64,000 bases of DNA, taken from Shewanella acanthi. GTDB taxonomy: Bacteria; Pseudomonadota; Gammaproteobacteria; Enterobacterales; Shewanellaceae. The stretch covers positions 1,240,001 to 1,304,000 of the forward strand of contig NZ_CP080413.1 in assembly GCF_019457475.1 (NCBI RefSeq), in the 5' to 3' direction. The position numbers were made by a program, and so were the translations under genes. The notes under the pieces are model-generated. The model ran no database searches, had not been told where the DNA came from, and saw only the letters and a program-made list of their open reading frames with translations. Below are positions 18,599 to 28,101 of this stretch, one piece after another. Numbering within the stretch: the first letter of the stretch is position 1; each line of letters opens with the position of its first letter.

Positions 18599-20875
18599 AT
18601 GGCTTTTGATGTGGATGAAGAGATACTCCAGGACTTTTTGATTGAAGCGGGTGAGATTTTAGAACTGCTTCAGGAGCAGTTAGTTGCCCTTGAAAATAAT
18701 CCTGACGACACCGACTTACTGAATGCGATTTTCAGAGGCTTTCATACGGTTAAAGGCGGCGCAGGTTTTTTAAGTCTGACGCCCATGGTGGATGTCTGCC
18801 ATGAGGCAGAAAACACCTTCGATCTTCTTCGTACCGGTAAGCGCAGTGTCAGTGCCGAATTGATGGATATCATTCTGCAGGCTGTCGATGCCATCAATAC
18901 GATGTTCGCCCAGACCCAACAGGGTGAGCAGCAGGACCCCGCCGATCCAAGTCTGCTTGCTCGCTTAAAATTGTTAAGTTCGGGTGAGCCGTTGCCCTCT
19001 GAACTCGGTCAAGCCGCCGTTGTTGACATAGAACCCGTGGTTGAACATCAGCCAGAGCCCATTATCGAAGCTGTGGTCGAAGCTGAAGCTGATGACAAAA
19101 TGCCCGTGGAGTCTAGCGCGACCGATGAGGCGAGTATTGACGAAATCGATGAAGCTGAGTTTGAAGCCCTGCTCGATGCCCTGCACGGTGCGGGTAAGGG
19201 ACCTGGTATTAAGGCGCAGGCTGAGAGCAAAGCCGCCGATCGTCAAACGAGTGATATCGATAAAGTGGCATCTCAAGCTGCTGTGAGCTCGAGTGATGAT
19301 ATCACCGACGATGAATTTGAAGCGTTGCTCGACGAGCTGCATGGCTCTGGAAAATTTAGTGGTAAAGTTGATGCTCCTGCAGCGTCAAAGGCTGAACCTG
19401 TGCCCGTTGCAGCAACGCCTGTTGACGCCGATGAAATCACTGAGGATGAATTCGAGCGTTTACTGGATGAATTACATGGTAAAGGCGGGGCTCCCGCTAA
19501 ACCTAAAGTGGGTGGTGTCGCAACAAAATCGACTCCAGAGGCGAGCACTAAGGCCCCTGCTCAAAACGCGGCAGTGCAGCCAAAAGCTACCCCTGCGCCA
19601 GCTGCAGTCACTCCGCCAGCTGTTGCTCCCAAGACAGAAGTTGCCGTTGCCGAAAAAGCACCAGCAAAAGTCGGGGGCGCTTCTACAAATGCTCCCCAGG
19701 GGGAAACAACCGTACGCGTGGATACTGCAAGGCTCGACCAAATCATGAATATGGTGGGTGAGTTAGTACTAGTGCGTAATCGGCTGCTAAGCCTTGGGAT
19801 AAGCCGTGATGATGAGGAAATGTCTAAGGCTTTAGCGAATTTGGATTTAGTGACCGCAGATCTGCAAGGCGCTGTCATGAAGACGCGCATGCAACCGATT
19901 AAAAAGGTATTTGGTCGCTTCCCAAGGGTTGTACGTGACTTGGCCCGTACTCTGAATAAAGAAATTGATCTGGTATTGGTAGGCGAAGAAACCGATCTCG
20001 ATAAAAACCTCGTTGAAGCACTTGCCGATCCTTTAGTTCACTTAGTCCGCAACTCGGTTGACCATGGTATTGAGATGCCAAATGACCGTGAGGCCGGCGG
20101 CAAACCTCGCACCGGAACCATCACCCTGTCCGCCAGCCAAGAAGGTGACCATATTCTGCTGAAAATCGAAGACGATGGCGCTGGTATGGATCCTGAAAAG
20201 CTCAAACAAATTGCCATTAAACGGGGAGTGCTCGATGAGGATGCAGCCTCTCGGATGACCGACAGCGAAGCCTATAACCTCATTTTTGCCCCTGGCTTTT
20301 CAACCAAAGTCGAAATTTCCGATATCTCCGGCCGTGGGGTTGGCATGGACGTGGTCAAAACTCGCATCACCCAGCTCAATGGTACTGTGCATATCGATTC
20401 GGTGAAGGGAAAAGGCACAATCCTTGAGATTAAAGTGCCACTAACGCTGGCGATTATGCCAACACTGATGGTTGATGTGGCTAAGCAAGTCTTCGCCTTA
20501 CCGCTTTCTAGCGTAAATGAAATCTTCCACCTTGACCTGACTAAGACCAATATTGTTGATGGTCAGTTGACCGTAATTGTACGAAATAAGGCAGTACCAC
20601 TGTTTTATTTAGAGCAATGGCTGCATCGCAATCGCACCAACTTTAAACATGGTGATAAAAAGTTCGGCCATGTGGTTATTGTCCAATTAGGCATGATGCA
20701 AATTGGGTTTGTGGTGGATGCACTCATTGGGCAAGAGGAAGTGGTCATTAAGCCATTAGGGGCAATGCTTCATGGTACTCCTGGTATGGCTGGGGCGACT
20801 ATTACCTCCGATGGTGGCATCGCCTTAATCTTGGATGTGCCTGGATTATTAAAGCATTATGCCAAGAAAAGTTAG
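18599..20875 (+). CDS. cheA: Chemotaxis histidine kinase CheA
   Basis: CheA phosphorylates CheY and CheB in response to chemoreceptors. About 758 aa: Hpt domain with phosphorylated His49 ([13 protein letters not shown]), a long acidic/Pro-Ala linker (about residues 130-370), dimerisation helices, HATPase with N box ([16 protein letters not shown]) and G boxes ([17 protein letters not shown]), and a C-terminal CheW-like domain. ATG 18599 has GGGAG upstream. The linker holds three copies of a repeat (see separate entry), which may be the part that binds ParP in polar arrays. Confidence 0.97.
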   Translation: MAFDVDEEILQDFLIEAGEILELLQEQLVALENNPDDTDLLNAIFRGFHTVKGGAGFLSLTPMVDVCHEAENTFDLLRTGKRSVSAELMDIILQAVDAINTMFAQTQQGEQQDPADPSLLARLKLLSSGEPLPSELGQAAVVDIEPVVEHQPEPIIEAVVEAEADDKMPVESSATDEASIDEIDEAEFEALLDALHGAGKGPGIKAQAESKAADRQTSDIDKVASQAAVSSSDDITDDEFEALLDELHGSGKFSGKVDAPAASKAEPVPVAATPVDADEITEDEFERLLDELHGKGGAPAKPKVGGVATKSTPEASTKAPAQNAAVQPKATPAPAAVTPPAVAPKTEVAVAEKAPAKVGGASTNAPQGETTVRVDTARLDQIMNMVGELVLVRNRLLSLGISRDDEEMSKALANLDLVTADLQGAVMKTRMQPIKKVFGRFPRVVRDLARTLNKEIDLVLVGEETDLDKNLVEALADPLVHLVRNSVDHGIEMPNDREAGGKPRTGTITLSASQEGDHILLKIEDDGAGMDPEKLKQIAIKRGVLDEDAASRMTDSEAYNLIFAPGFSTKVEISDISGRGVGMDVVKTRITQLNGTVHIDSVKGKGTILEIKVPLTLAIMPTLMVDVAKQVFALPLSSVNEIFHLDLTKTNIVDGQLTVIVRNKAVPLFYLEQWLHRNRTNFKHGDKKFGHVVIVQLGMMQIGFVVDALIGQEEVVIKPLGAMLHGTPGMAGATITSDGGIALILDVPGLLKHYAKKS
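19142..19489 (+). repeat. Three spaced repeats in the CheA linker
   Basis: The linker encodes the same ~18-residue pattern three times: [17 protein letters not shown] (residues about 184-200), [16 protein letters not shown] (about 236-251) and [16 protein letters not shown] (about 280-295), separated by 30-50 variable residues. The common core is an acidic lead, FExLLDxLHG and a Gly/Lys end. Repeats are seen directly; a docking role for ParP or another partner is inference. Confidence 0.85.
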
Positions 20876-20895
20876 TTTCCAAGCGAAGGAATGGA

Positions 20896-22017
20896 ATGGC
20901 CATTAGAGTATTAGTCGTTGATGACTCAAGTTTTTTCAGACGACGCGTCAGTGAAATAGTCAATCAAGATCCCGAGTTGGAAGTCATCGCAACGGCCTCG
21001 AATGGGGCCGAAGCGGTTAAAATGGCGGCGGAGTTAAATCCACAGGTCATTACCATGGATATCGAAATGCCTGTCATGGACGGTATTACTGCCGTTCGCG
21101 AAATTATGGCAAAAACGCCAACGCCGATTTTAATGTTTTCATCGCTTACCCATGATGGTGCTAAGGCCACCTTAGATGCCCTCGATGCAGGCGCTTTGGA
21201 CTTTTTACCTAAGCGATTTGAAGATATAGCAACAAACAGGGATGAGGCGATTCAGCTCCTACAGCAAAGGGTTAAAGCGCTTGGCCGCCGCCGAATTTTC
21301 CGTCCGCTTGTTCGCCCATCTTTAGCGATAGCGCCAAGGATTGCAAACAGCGTACAGTCAGGGGCAACGGCGAGGGGTGAAACACCTGCTGCATCGACAC
21401 CTTCGCGCGCTATCCCCTCAACAATCCGCCCAAGTGGAAAGCACTACAAGCTGTTATTGATTGGGACATCGACAGGGGGGCCTGTTGCACTGCAAAAGAT
21501 TTTGACTCAGTTCCCGGCAAATTACCCCCATCCAATTCTGCTTATTCAGCATATGCCCGCTGCATTCACCCCCGCCTTTGCCAGCCGTTTAAACGGATTG
21601 TGTAAAATTGAAGTCAAAGAAGCGGCAAACGGTGATGTGCTACGACCAGGTTGTGCCTATTTAGCCCCTGGTGGCATGCAGATGATGCTGGAGCGCACGG
21701 GCACAACCGCTCGGCTTAAAATCCTCGCAGGCAGTGTAGAGCTCAATTACAAACCAAGTGTTGATATTACCTTTGCCTCAGCCTCTAAGGCCTATGGCGG
21801 TGATGTGCTGGCAGTTGTGTTAACCGGTATGGGCGCCGATGGGCGAGAAGGAGCCAGAATGTTAAAAGCGGTTGGTGCCACTATTTGGGCGCAGGATGAG
21901 GCCAGTTGTGTGGTTTATGGCATGCCGCAGGCCGTGACCAGTGCAGGTATTTCCTCCGCCTCTATTTCTTTAGATAATATGGCGGAATCAATCCTCAAAG
22001 AGTCTGCCCGTGGCTAA
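20896..22017 (+). CDS. cheB: Chemotaxis methylesterase CheB
   Basis: CheB removes methyl groups from chemoreceptor glutamates for adaptation. 373 aa: receiver domain with DD and phosphoacceptor near Asp55 ([11 protein letters not shown]), linker, then the esterase domain with catalytic Ser (GTSTGGP, about 192), His (LIQHMP, about 218) and Asp ([10 protein letters not shown], about 315). No cheR is nearby. The stop overlaps the next gene by 8 bases. Confidence 0.97.
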   Translation: MAIRVLVVDDSSFFRRRVSEIVNQDPELEVIATASNGAEAVKMAAELNPQVITMDIEMPVMDGITAVREIMAKTPTPILMFSSLTHDGAKATLDALDAGALDFLPKRFEDIATNRDEAIQLLQQRVKALGRRRIFRPLVRPSLAIAPRIANSVQSGATARGETPAASTPSRAIPSTIRPSGKHYKLLLIGTSTGGPVALQKILTQFPANYPHPILLIQHMPAAFTPAFASRLNGLCKIEVKEAANGDVLRPGCAYLAPGGMQMMLERTGTTARLKILAGSVELNYKPSVDITFASASKAYGGDVLAVVLTGMGADGREGARMLKAVGATIWAQDEASCVVYGMPQAVTSAGISSASISLDNMAESILKESARG

Positions 22018-22564
22018 AACAAAAACGCATTTGAGCACCAATGTGATGCTCGTATTTGTGTTAATGGCGATTGCTATTATTTCGCTGGCCGCGCTAAGTT
22101 TAGATTATTCGCATAAAATCAGTTTGTTGCGGGAGGATGTTAAGCGATTAGAGTCATCGCAAGTGCTTTTAATGGTGCCCGATGAACAGGCTAAACCCAT
22201 CGCAGATTGGTTAGCATCGCATCCCGATCAAACCAAAGCATTGCTAAAACTGGCAACGCCTGGGGAGCAGAAACAAATTACCCTTGGACCCGAGAGCGAG
22301 CCTAGTAACGCAGTGCCTCCTTTGCTCGAGAACAATACCAAGCCAGAAAATCCTACATCCATAGAGCAAACGCCTAATGCGGAGCAAACATTGTCACCAC
22401 TTGCTCCTAAAACGTCTGCTGATGTAAGCGCTAATTCTCATGTAACAGACACTCTTGGACAAACTGCCGAACAGCCTATTACCATTTCGGAATCTGCCGA
22501 TGGGGTAAAAGTGATCAGTCTACCCAATGGCGGCATCCGTATTACTACGCGAGAAGCGGATTAA
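22010..22564 (+). CDS. Membrane-anchored protein of unknown function in the chemotaxis operon
   Basis: 184 aa from GTG, overlapping cheB by 8 bases. One N-terminal membrane helix ([20 protein letters not shown], about residues 13-32), a short coiled-coil stretch ([16 protein letters not shown]), then a Pro/Glu/Thr-rich, probably unstructured tail that ends in a small conserved-looking strand pair ([19 protein letters not shown]). I do not recognise a family. Its place between cheB and parC suggests a role at the polar array or in periplasmic/cytoplasmic tethering, which is only inference. Confidence 0.8.
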   Translation: MAKTKTHLSTNVMLVFVLMAIAIISLAALSLDYSHKISLLREDVKRLESSQVLLMVPDEQAKPIADWLASHPDQTKALLKLATPGEQKQITLGPESEPSNAVPPLLENNTKPENPTSIEQTPNAEQTLSPLAPKTSADVSANSHVTDTLGQTAEQPITISESADGVKVISLPNGGIRITTREAD

Positions 22565-22632
22565 CTCGCTGGATTTCGCTTTAGATTGATGTGCATAATG
22601 GTAAACAACACAGATATTTAGGGAGGCGCCTT

Positions 22633-23424
22633 TTGAAGGTTTGGACTGTTGCGAATCAAAAGGGCGGTGTAGGGAAAACAACTACCGTTGCCAGTTTAGC
22701 GGGAGCACTCGTTAAAGCTGGCAAACGTGTATTGGTCCTCGATACCGATCCCCATGCATCCTTAGGTTATTACCTTGGGATTGATTCAGAAGAAGTTCCT
22801 GGTTCCCTCTATGATCTGTTTCTTGCCCACCGTGAGCTGACCAAATCGCAGGTTCAATCCCATATAGCGCCGACACTGGTCGATGGACTGGATTTATTAC
22901 CCGCGACAATGGCCTTGGCAACCTTAGATAGATCTTTAGGCCACCAAGAGGGCATGGGGTTAGTGCTGCGTAATCTGCTCAATTTGGTCACTGATGATTA
23001 CGATGTGGCGATAGTCGATTGCCCTCCGGTGTTAGGTGTCTTGATGGTCAATGCCCTTGCGGCCAGTCAGCATATTGTTATTCCCGTTCAAACGGAATTT
23101 TTAGCCATTAAGGGCTTAGAACGTATGGTTAAAACCCTCGAAATCATGGGGCGCTCAAAGAAGACGCGTTACAGTTACAGTATAGTGCCGACTATGTATG
23201 ATAAGCGCACAAAAGCATCACCAGCGGCCCTGCAGGTGTTAGTTAAGCAGTATGCTGAGAATCTATGGCGTGATGTTATCCCTGTCGATACTAAATTTAG
23301 GGATGCGAGTTTAGCGCATTTACCCGTTTCACATTTTGCAAATGGTTGCCGTGGGCTTAAAGCCTATGAAAGGCTGTTAGATTATTTACTCGCGGGGGAG
23401 TTTGACCATGTCAAAATCGGTTGA
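22633..23424 (+). CDS. parC: Chemotaxis array-positioning ATPase ParC (ParA family)
   Basis: ParC is a ParA/Soj-type ATPase that places chemotaxis arrays at the cell pole in vibrios and relatives. About 263 aa with deviant Walker A KGGVGKTTT near residue 10 and Walker B DVAIVDCPPVLG. TTG 22633 is chosen because GGGAGG (22621-22626) is six bases upstream and the family begins MKVWTVANQKGG; the longer frame from 22591 would add unrelated residues. The partner parP overlaps its end. Distinct from the topoisomerase IV gene of the same name. Confidence 0.92.
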   Translation: MKVWTVANQKGGVGKTTTVASLAGALVKAGKRVLVLDTDPHASLGYYLGIDSEEVPGSLYDLFLAHRELTKSQVQSHIAPTLVDGLDLLPATMALATLDRSLGHQEGMGLVLRNLLNLVTDDYDVAIVDCPPVLGVLMVNALAASQHIVIPVQTEFLAIKGLERMVKTLEIMGRSKKTRYSYSIVPTMYDKRTKASPAALQVLVKQYAENLWRDVIPVDTKFRDASLAHLPVSHFANGCRGLKAYERLLDYLLAGEFDHVKIG

Positions 23425-24256
23425 TGAAACTGTTTTTGATTACTTTGAATTATTACTGCATGAAGAAGCGCATGCGGCGAACGCCTCCTTAGCCAAATCG
23501 ACAGTGACCGCAGCTGAGGATGTGTTGAAAAAACAAGCGCTAGAGAAGCTGCTCGCACCCGTATCTAAACAAGAAACCGAGTTACCACCGGAGACGTCTC
23601 AATCCGAGATTAGGCAAACAGCGGAGCCTGCTGAGAACATCTCCGCTGAGGCGAAGTTTATCGTTGATGCACACGAGCAAGAGTTAGAGCAAGAAGTGCT
23701 AAGTAATGTCAGTCATGACTCCACGGCCAATGAGTATTTAGCACCACAGCCCCAAGTCGAGATTAAGTTACCAAGTGTGACTCAAGGGCTTCAGGAACTG
23801 CTTGATGATGAATTCCAAGTCTTATTCTTTAAGGTTGCAGGTCTGACGCTCGCCGTGCCGCTCGTAAGTTTGGGCGGTATTGTGAAGGTTGAACGCATCA
23901 ACCATATTATCGGCCGACCCGATTGGTTCCTCGGGGTCCAAACCCACAGGGATGAACAACTGAATATTGTCGATACCTGTGCTTGGGTTATGCCAGAAAA
24001 ATACACAGATGAACTGGCACAATCGGTAAATTATCAATATCTTGTAATGTTAGAAGGCAGTAACTGGGGATTAGCCTGCGAGTCCTTGGTCAATTCTGTC
24101 AAAATTGATCAATCGCAAGTAAACTGGCGCAGCAAAGCGGGTCGACGCCCTTGGCTAGCCGGTATTGTTAAAGAACAAATGTGTGGCATTTTGCACGTAC
24201 AAGCCTTAGTACAAATGCTTGATGCTGGTTTAGGCTGTCAGGATTCCATTGGTTGA
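23408..24256 (+). CDS. parP: ParP-like CheW-domain protein of the polar array
   Basis: ParP links ParC to CheA and holds arrays at the pole. About 282 aa: an N-terminal helical/acidic half (residues 1-125, with EEAHAANASLAKSTVTA, Glu/Gln rich) and a C-terminal CheW-like domain (FQVLFFKVAGLTLAVPLVSL, then IIGRPDWFLGVQTHRDEQLN), the AIF domain of the family. ATG 23408 has GGGGGAG six bases upstream. It overlaps parC by 17 bases and is followed by cheW. Confidence 0.88.
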   Translation: MSKSVDETVFDYFELLLHEEAHAANASLAKSTVTAAEDVLKKQALEKLLAPVSKQETELPPETSQSEIRQTAEPAENISAEAKFIVDAHEQELEQEVLSNVSHDSTANEYLAPQPQVEIKLPSVTQGLQELLDDEFQVLFFKVAGLTLAVPLVSLGGIVKVERINHIIGRPDWFLGVQTHRDEQLNIVDTCAWVMPEKYTDELAQSVNYQYLVMLEGSNWGLACESLVNSVKIDQSQVNWRSKAGRRPWLAGIVKEQMCGILHVQALVQMLDAGLGCQDSIG

Positions 24257-24263
24257 GGTAAGC

Positions 24264-24758
24264 ATGAAAGATTCAAGAAATGTTGCAGCCGTTGCTGCAA
24301 GCAAGGATGACGCAGTTTTACAGTGGGTGACCTTTAAGTTAGATAACGAAACCTACGGTATCAATGTAATGCAGGTTCAAGAAGTGTTGCGTTACACTGA
24401 AATCGCCCCTGTACCTGGTGCGCCTTACTATGTATTAGGCATTATCAACTTACGCGGTAATGTTGTGACCGTCATCGATACCCGTTCTCGTTTTGGTCTG
24501 CAATCTGCTGAAGTCGACGATGCCACCCGTATTGTCATCATCGAAGCTGAGAAGCAAGTGATCGGTATTTTAGTCGATAGCGTTGCTGAAGTGGTGTATC
24601 TACGCCGCTCTGAAATCGATAACGCTCCGAATGTGGGTACAGAAGAAAGCGCCAAGTTTATTCAAGGTGTGAGTAATCGTGAAAATGAGTTATTGATCCT
24701 CGTTGACCTCGATAAACTGTTATCGGATGACGAATGGGCTGAACTTAACCAACTCTAA
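24264..24758 (+). CDS. cheW: Chemotaxis coupling protein CheW
   Basis: CheW couples chemoreceptors to CheA. About 164 aa, a single CheW domain with VTFKLDNETYGINVMQVQEV, then GIINLRGNVVTVIDTRSRFG and the kinase-binding strands. ATG 24264 with GAGGTAAGC upstream is the likely start; a TTG at 24249 lies inside parP. Last typical chemotaxis gene of the unit. Confidence 0.97.
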   Translation: MKDSRNVAAVAASKDDAVLQWVTFKLDNETYGINVMQVQEVLRYTEIAPVPGAPYYVLGIINLRGNVVTVIDTRSRFGLQSAEVDDATRIVIIEAEKQVIGILVDSVAEVVYLRRSEIDNAPNVGTEESAKFIQGVSNRENELLILVDLDKLLSDDEWAELNQL

Positions 24759-24844
24759 CAGGCACTAGTGAAATAAAGGAACACGTCTAGCTTGGCTTGT
24801 TCCAACTGAGAGCCGTTGTTCATTTGGACGCATAAGGATATTTG

Positions 24845-25243
24845 ATGGGCGATGAATTTTTAGTCGCAGCCTTAGTTTATGTTATTGCTTGCTTAGGATT
24901 GGTGCTGTATTTACAAAAGCAGTTGAGTAAATTACGTAATAAAGTCGAAGCCTTAACCGTACTCGTGAAAGAGGGGGACCGCCAACGGGAATCCTTTAAG
25001 CGTGAACTGCAGGAGCTTCGTAGTGGGACAATTGGTGTCGGTCGCCGAGTGATTGAAATGGAAAAGCGCATAAACCAGCAATCTGAGCGCATTGAAGAGA
25101 CCACACAACAAGATCCGCAGGCCAAACTCTACACCCGTGCGATGAAAATGGTCGCACTCGGGGCGGGTGTTGATGAGTTAATTAAAGAATGCGAATTGCC
25201 CAAGGCTGAGGCTGAATTGTTGATCCGTCTGCACCGAAAATAA
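24845..25243 (+). CDS. DUF2802-type membrane-anchored coiled-coil protein
   Basis: About 132 aa. An N-terminal membrane helix (EFLVAALVYVIACLGLVLYL) is followed by a coiled coil (KQLSKLRNKVEALTVLVKEG) and a compact C-terminal helical end (ALGAGVDELIKECELPKAEA, then ELLIRLHRK) typical of DUF2802. Such genes commonly close the chemotaxis operon in Shewanella and Vibrio; function is not established. Followed by an intrinsic terminator. Confidence 0.85.
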   Translation: MGDEFLVAALVYVIACLGLVLYLQKQLSKLRNKVEALTVLVKEGDRQRESFKRELQELRSGTIGVGRRVIEMEKRINQQSERIEETTQQDPQAKLYTRAMKMVALGAGVDELIKECELPKAEAELLIRLHRK

Positions 25244-25284
25244 CGCATGTTTGATTATGCCTTATCAAGGTCTCAATCGTTGAC

Positions 25285-25308
25285 AAATGCCGCTCGTCGG
25301 CATTTTTT
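25285..25308 (+). terminator. Intrinsic terminator of the flagellar/chemotaxis unit
   Basis: AAATGCCG-CTCGT-CGGCATTT followed by further T residues: an 8-bp stem with a T tract, 42 bases after the DUF2802 gene. It is nearly symmetrical (A run on the other side), so it may also stop the converging flhB-like gene. Confidence 0.85.
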
Positions 25309-25343
25309 ATCACTATGATATCCACCGAATTTGAATCGCTACG

Positions 25344-25658
25344 CTAGACGTTCTCAACAATTCTGTTATGCATATTGTTCCATTGCTCAGGAAATTTACC
25401 GTCGAGCATATAGACAAAGGCAATTAACTCAGCGATTAACAGATACAATTCTTTGGGGATTTCTTCTCCGACTTCCAGTAGGCGCAGAAAATCACTTAAA
25501 TGGGGATCTTGGTGAATAAAAACCCCAGCCTCTTTCGCCAACGCGATAATTTCTTCGGCAACCAATCCTTCCCCTGAGGCGACAATCTTAGGCGCATGTT
25601 GGCCATCATAGCTTAGGGCTACGGCTTTCTTGGTTTTAGGCTCTTGATTATTTTCCAT
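25344..25658 (-). CDS. Free-standing FlhB C-terminal-domain-like protein
   Basis: About 104 aa with no membrane helices; it resembles the part of the FlhB cytoplasmic domain after the cleavage site (KAVALSYDGQHAPKIVASGE, then LAKEAGVFIHQDP and ELYLLIAELIAFVYML). Such FlhB2/FlhX proteins can partly stand in for the cleaved FlhB fragment. ATG 25658 is preceded by GGAAG five bases upstream. It lies 21 bases downstream of the FliK-like gene on the same strand, so the two known FlhB-switch partners are encoded together. Confidence 0.88.
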   Translation of the reverse strand: MENNQEPKTKKAVALSYDGQHAPKIVASGEGLVAEEIIALAKEAGVFIHQDPHLSDFLRLLEVGEEIPKELYLLIAELIAFVYMLDGKFPEQWNNMHNRIVENV

Positions 25659-25679
25659 CACTACTTCCTAAGGGATATG

Positions 25680-27881
25680 TTAAGCCTTGGTTTTCACTAA
25701 AAAGTGATCGCCTGGTAATAGGGTTGCCGGAACTTGGGCTATTTGTGTTGAAAGCTCACCCGGCATGAATCCCAATTGACTGAGCTTCTGCCCAAGGGGG
25801 GGCAGGAACATGTCGACACGATGAAGGAGCTGCTCACTGTTGCCCTTAAATTGCAGATCTAAGGTTTGCTGGTGGTAGCGCGCCGTAATTAGCAGTGGAC
25901 CTTGAGCCAGATTAAATTTTAATTGCAGGTGCCAATTCGGTGATTTTTGTTGTTCATCCTCATCGGCTTGCTGCTCAAATTTACCCTCTAACTGCTCCTG
26001 ACGTTGATTGATGCCGTAGGGTAGGGCAAAAAACCAGACCAAGTTACCGTTATTCTCATTACTGGCTTGTTGGTATAAATGAAGACTCGATGCCAATTGA
26101 CTCATACTTTCCAAAGCGCCTGCCTTAGTTAATTGCGCAAGGTGATTATCGGTAAAGCCTGTTTTAGCTTGTAGTTGGTCTAAATAATTGGCCAGTTTTT
26201 TGCTAATTTGGGTTGTATCGTTGTTTGCTCTAAATCCCAGCAATAATTGAAACAAGGACGTAATGGCATTGGCGTTTAAATAGGGGGAGGTCGAATTAAT
26301 TTGTGGGGATGCAAGGTTCAACGATGCAAGCCCAAGTAAATTGTCTTTGAGCTCTGTAAGCTCACTTAATTGGCCTAGCGGCGTAGGATGAAGTTGCGGC
26401 AAATGTTTAAGCAATTCGGAGGCTAAATTCATCCCCGTTTTTGTGATGAGTTGTTCAAGTGGCATTGCGCCTGCCTTAGAAAAAGCCTTTCGCAGCACCT
26501 CGGTTACGTTGAGTTTGGTCTCCTTCGAATCCAATGCTTTTGGCTCTGAGGTATTTACTATAGGTTCAAAACTATTCGATTTCGGCTTTATGCCATCGTT
26601 AAGTGGCTGTTTGTTAAGCTCTGCTTGGGCGAGTGGTTTCGCTATTTCTACCTTCTGCTCTGTTTTAGGGCTATCTTGGGAAAGCGAATTTACGGCCTTG
26701 ATTTCTAATCCTGCCGGATTCCCCTTCTTCATCTCATTCGAATCTGCACTTATAGATTGAGTTTCTGGTGTTTTTAACTCACGGTTTACCTGCAGGCCTT
26801 GGGCGATTGCTTTGTTTGTCGATAAGTTCGCAGTAGTATTGCTAACTGGAGTTTGAGGTTTTGCTGTTGCAGGGAGATTGAGTTCTGGGATGACACGTTT
26901 TGACTCACTGGCAATAGGTGGCTCGCTTTCATCAACAAAGACGTTGATGGGAGTCGTGGCTATTTTAACTTGGGGATTGGTTGGAGTAGCTGTAGCAAGT
27001 TCTGGTGACTTACCCACTTTTATTTCAGGAAGCTTAATGTTTGAAACCTCAGACTCTTTTACAGCCGCTATTGCTAAAGATTTTGGAGTGGCTATATCAG
27101 AGGGTTTGATTGAGGCGGTCTCTGCGGCTTTAAGCGTCGAAAGTTCGGCGGGCTTAGATTCGACAGATTCTTTGGCTACAGGCGGTAAAGTGATTGTTTC
27201 TAAACGGCGCAAAAATGTTCCCAGTATATGGGCGGGTTCAACTTTACTTACAATGATATTTGCAGCTTCTTTGCTAATAATGGGAGTTTCAGTTTCATTT
27301 ATTGGAGCGCCAATCTGGATTTCGAGTTTGCTCAGAATAGGGGTCAGTACTAAAATTGGTCGTCCTTGTGCGAGCGAAACCTTGGCTTGGTATGTCCCCT
27401 CACTGAGTCGAGTTCCTGGATCCTGTGCAACCGTGGTGCCGTTAGAGAATTGGAACTCTTTGTTTGATACTACAACGTCGGGCAAGGGATAACCCTGTGT
27501 TCTGGCTGCAAATAAGGCCAATCTATCCTGTGAAATACCATTCTGCTGCGCGAGTTCTGCAATGGCTTTAGGTAATGCGAGTGTCAGTGCAGAACCTAAG
27601 GCTATGAGTTGTGCTGGCTGGTTTGTGAGTGGCGCTGATGACGGGGATAAAGCCGAAATTTGATTGAGTAGAAATCGGCTAGCGCTAATGAGGTTTTGTC
27701 TTTGCTGAGGATTAACGAGTTTTAAGTCATACTCGATATTATCCACAACGATACTATCGCCTTGTGTTGAGATGAGTATGTCTGCTGGTAGGAAACGTGA
27801 AGAAATAGCTGTTTTTTCGATTCGATTACCTAGCGATATTAATTGGATATCAGCACCGTTAGTGGGAGTAATCGACTCCAT
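25680..27881 (-). CDS. Second FliK-like protein (hook-length-control family C-terminus)
   Basis: 733 aa. Residues 1-190 form a structured, hydrophobic-strand-rich N-terminus; about 200-440 is low complexity with Pro, Lys, Thr and Ser (repeats of the KPAELSTLKAAETAS kind); the last 150 residues look like the FliK hook-control domain (NLVWFFALPYGINQRQEQLE, then LLITARYHQQTLDLQFKGNS). Start ATG has AGGGG six bases upstream. Not the primary fliK (4726-6654). It probably works with the FlhB-like protein just downstream; whether in flagellar export is inference. Confidence 0.75.
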   Translation of the reverse strand: MESITPTNGADIQLISLGNRIEKTAISSRFLPADILISTQGDSIVVDNIEYDLKLVNPQQRQNLISASRFLLNQISALSPSSAPLTNQPAQLIALGSALTLALPKAIAELAQQNGISQDRLALFAARTQGYPLPDVVVSNKEFQFSNGTTVAQDPGTRLSEGTYQAKVSLAQGRPILVLTPILSKLEIQIGAPINETETPIISKEAANIIVSKVEPAHILGTFLRRLETITLPPVAKESVESKPAELSTLKAAETASIKPSDIATPKSLAIAAVKESEVSNIKLPEIKVGKSPELATATPTNPQVKIATTPINVFVDESEPPIASESKRVIPELNLPATAKPQTPVSNTTANLSTNKAIAQGLQVNRELKTPETQSISADSNEMKKGNPAGLEIKAVNSLSQDSPKTEQKVEIAKPLAQAELNKQPLNDGIKPKSNSFEPIVNTSEPKALDSKETKLNVTEVLRKAFSKAGAMPLEQLITKTGMNLASELLKHLPQLHPTPLGQLSELTELKDNLLGLASLNLASPQINSTSPYLNANAITSLFQLLLGFRANNDTTQISKKLANYLDQLQAKTGFTDNHLAQLTKAGALESMSQLASSLHLYQQASNENNGNLVWFFALPYGINQRQEQLEGKFEQQADEDEQQKSPNWHLQLKFNLAQGPLLITARYHQQTLDLQFKGNSEQLLHRVDMFLPPLGQKLSQLGFMPGELSTQIAQVPATLLPGDHFLVKTKA

Positions 27882-28028
27882 ACCAGCCCCTTATTGATTG
27901 AATTTACGGCACCTTAGGTACAAATTAACAATTGACCAAAATATTTTGCCGAGTATGCTAATGCGCTTTGTCAAATAACTGACAACTTCTCTGTCATACT
28001 TGAGTATGTCATGAGATGAATGATCATT

Positions 28029-28056
28029 ATATCGGCACTCACCGCCGGTCACTTTA
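28029..28056 (-). promoter_or_regulatory. Possible sigma-28 promoter for the FliK-like/FlhB-like pair
   Basis: Read on the - strand: TAAA, 16 bases, GCCGATAT. The sigma-28 consensus is TAAA-N15-GCCGATAA, so this is one base off in spacing and one in the -10 box. It lies about 150 bases before the FliK-like gene. Suggestive of FliA control, not proven. Confidence 0.4.
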
Positions 28057-28101
28057 GCAAAACTCGATTGCAAAGCAGTATATTTATATTAAGAGAGTAT
28101 T

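Noticed and set aside
26878..27492. 204-codon + strand frame inside the FliK-like gene
   Set aside because: Antisense shadow of the low-complexity linker; Ser/Gly/Val-rich without motifs.
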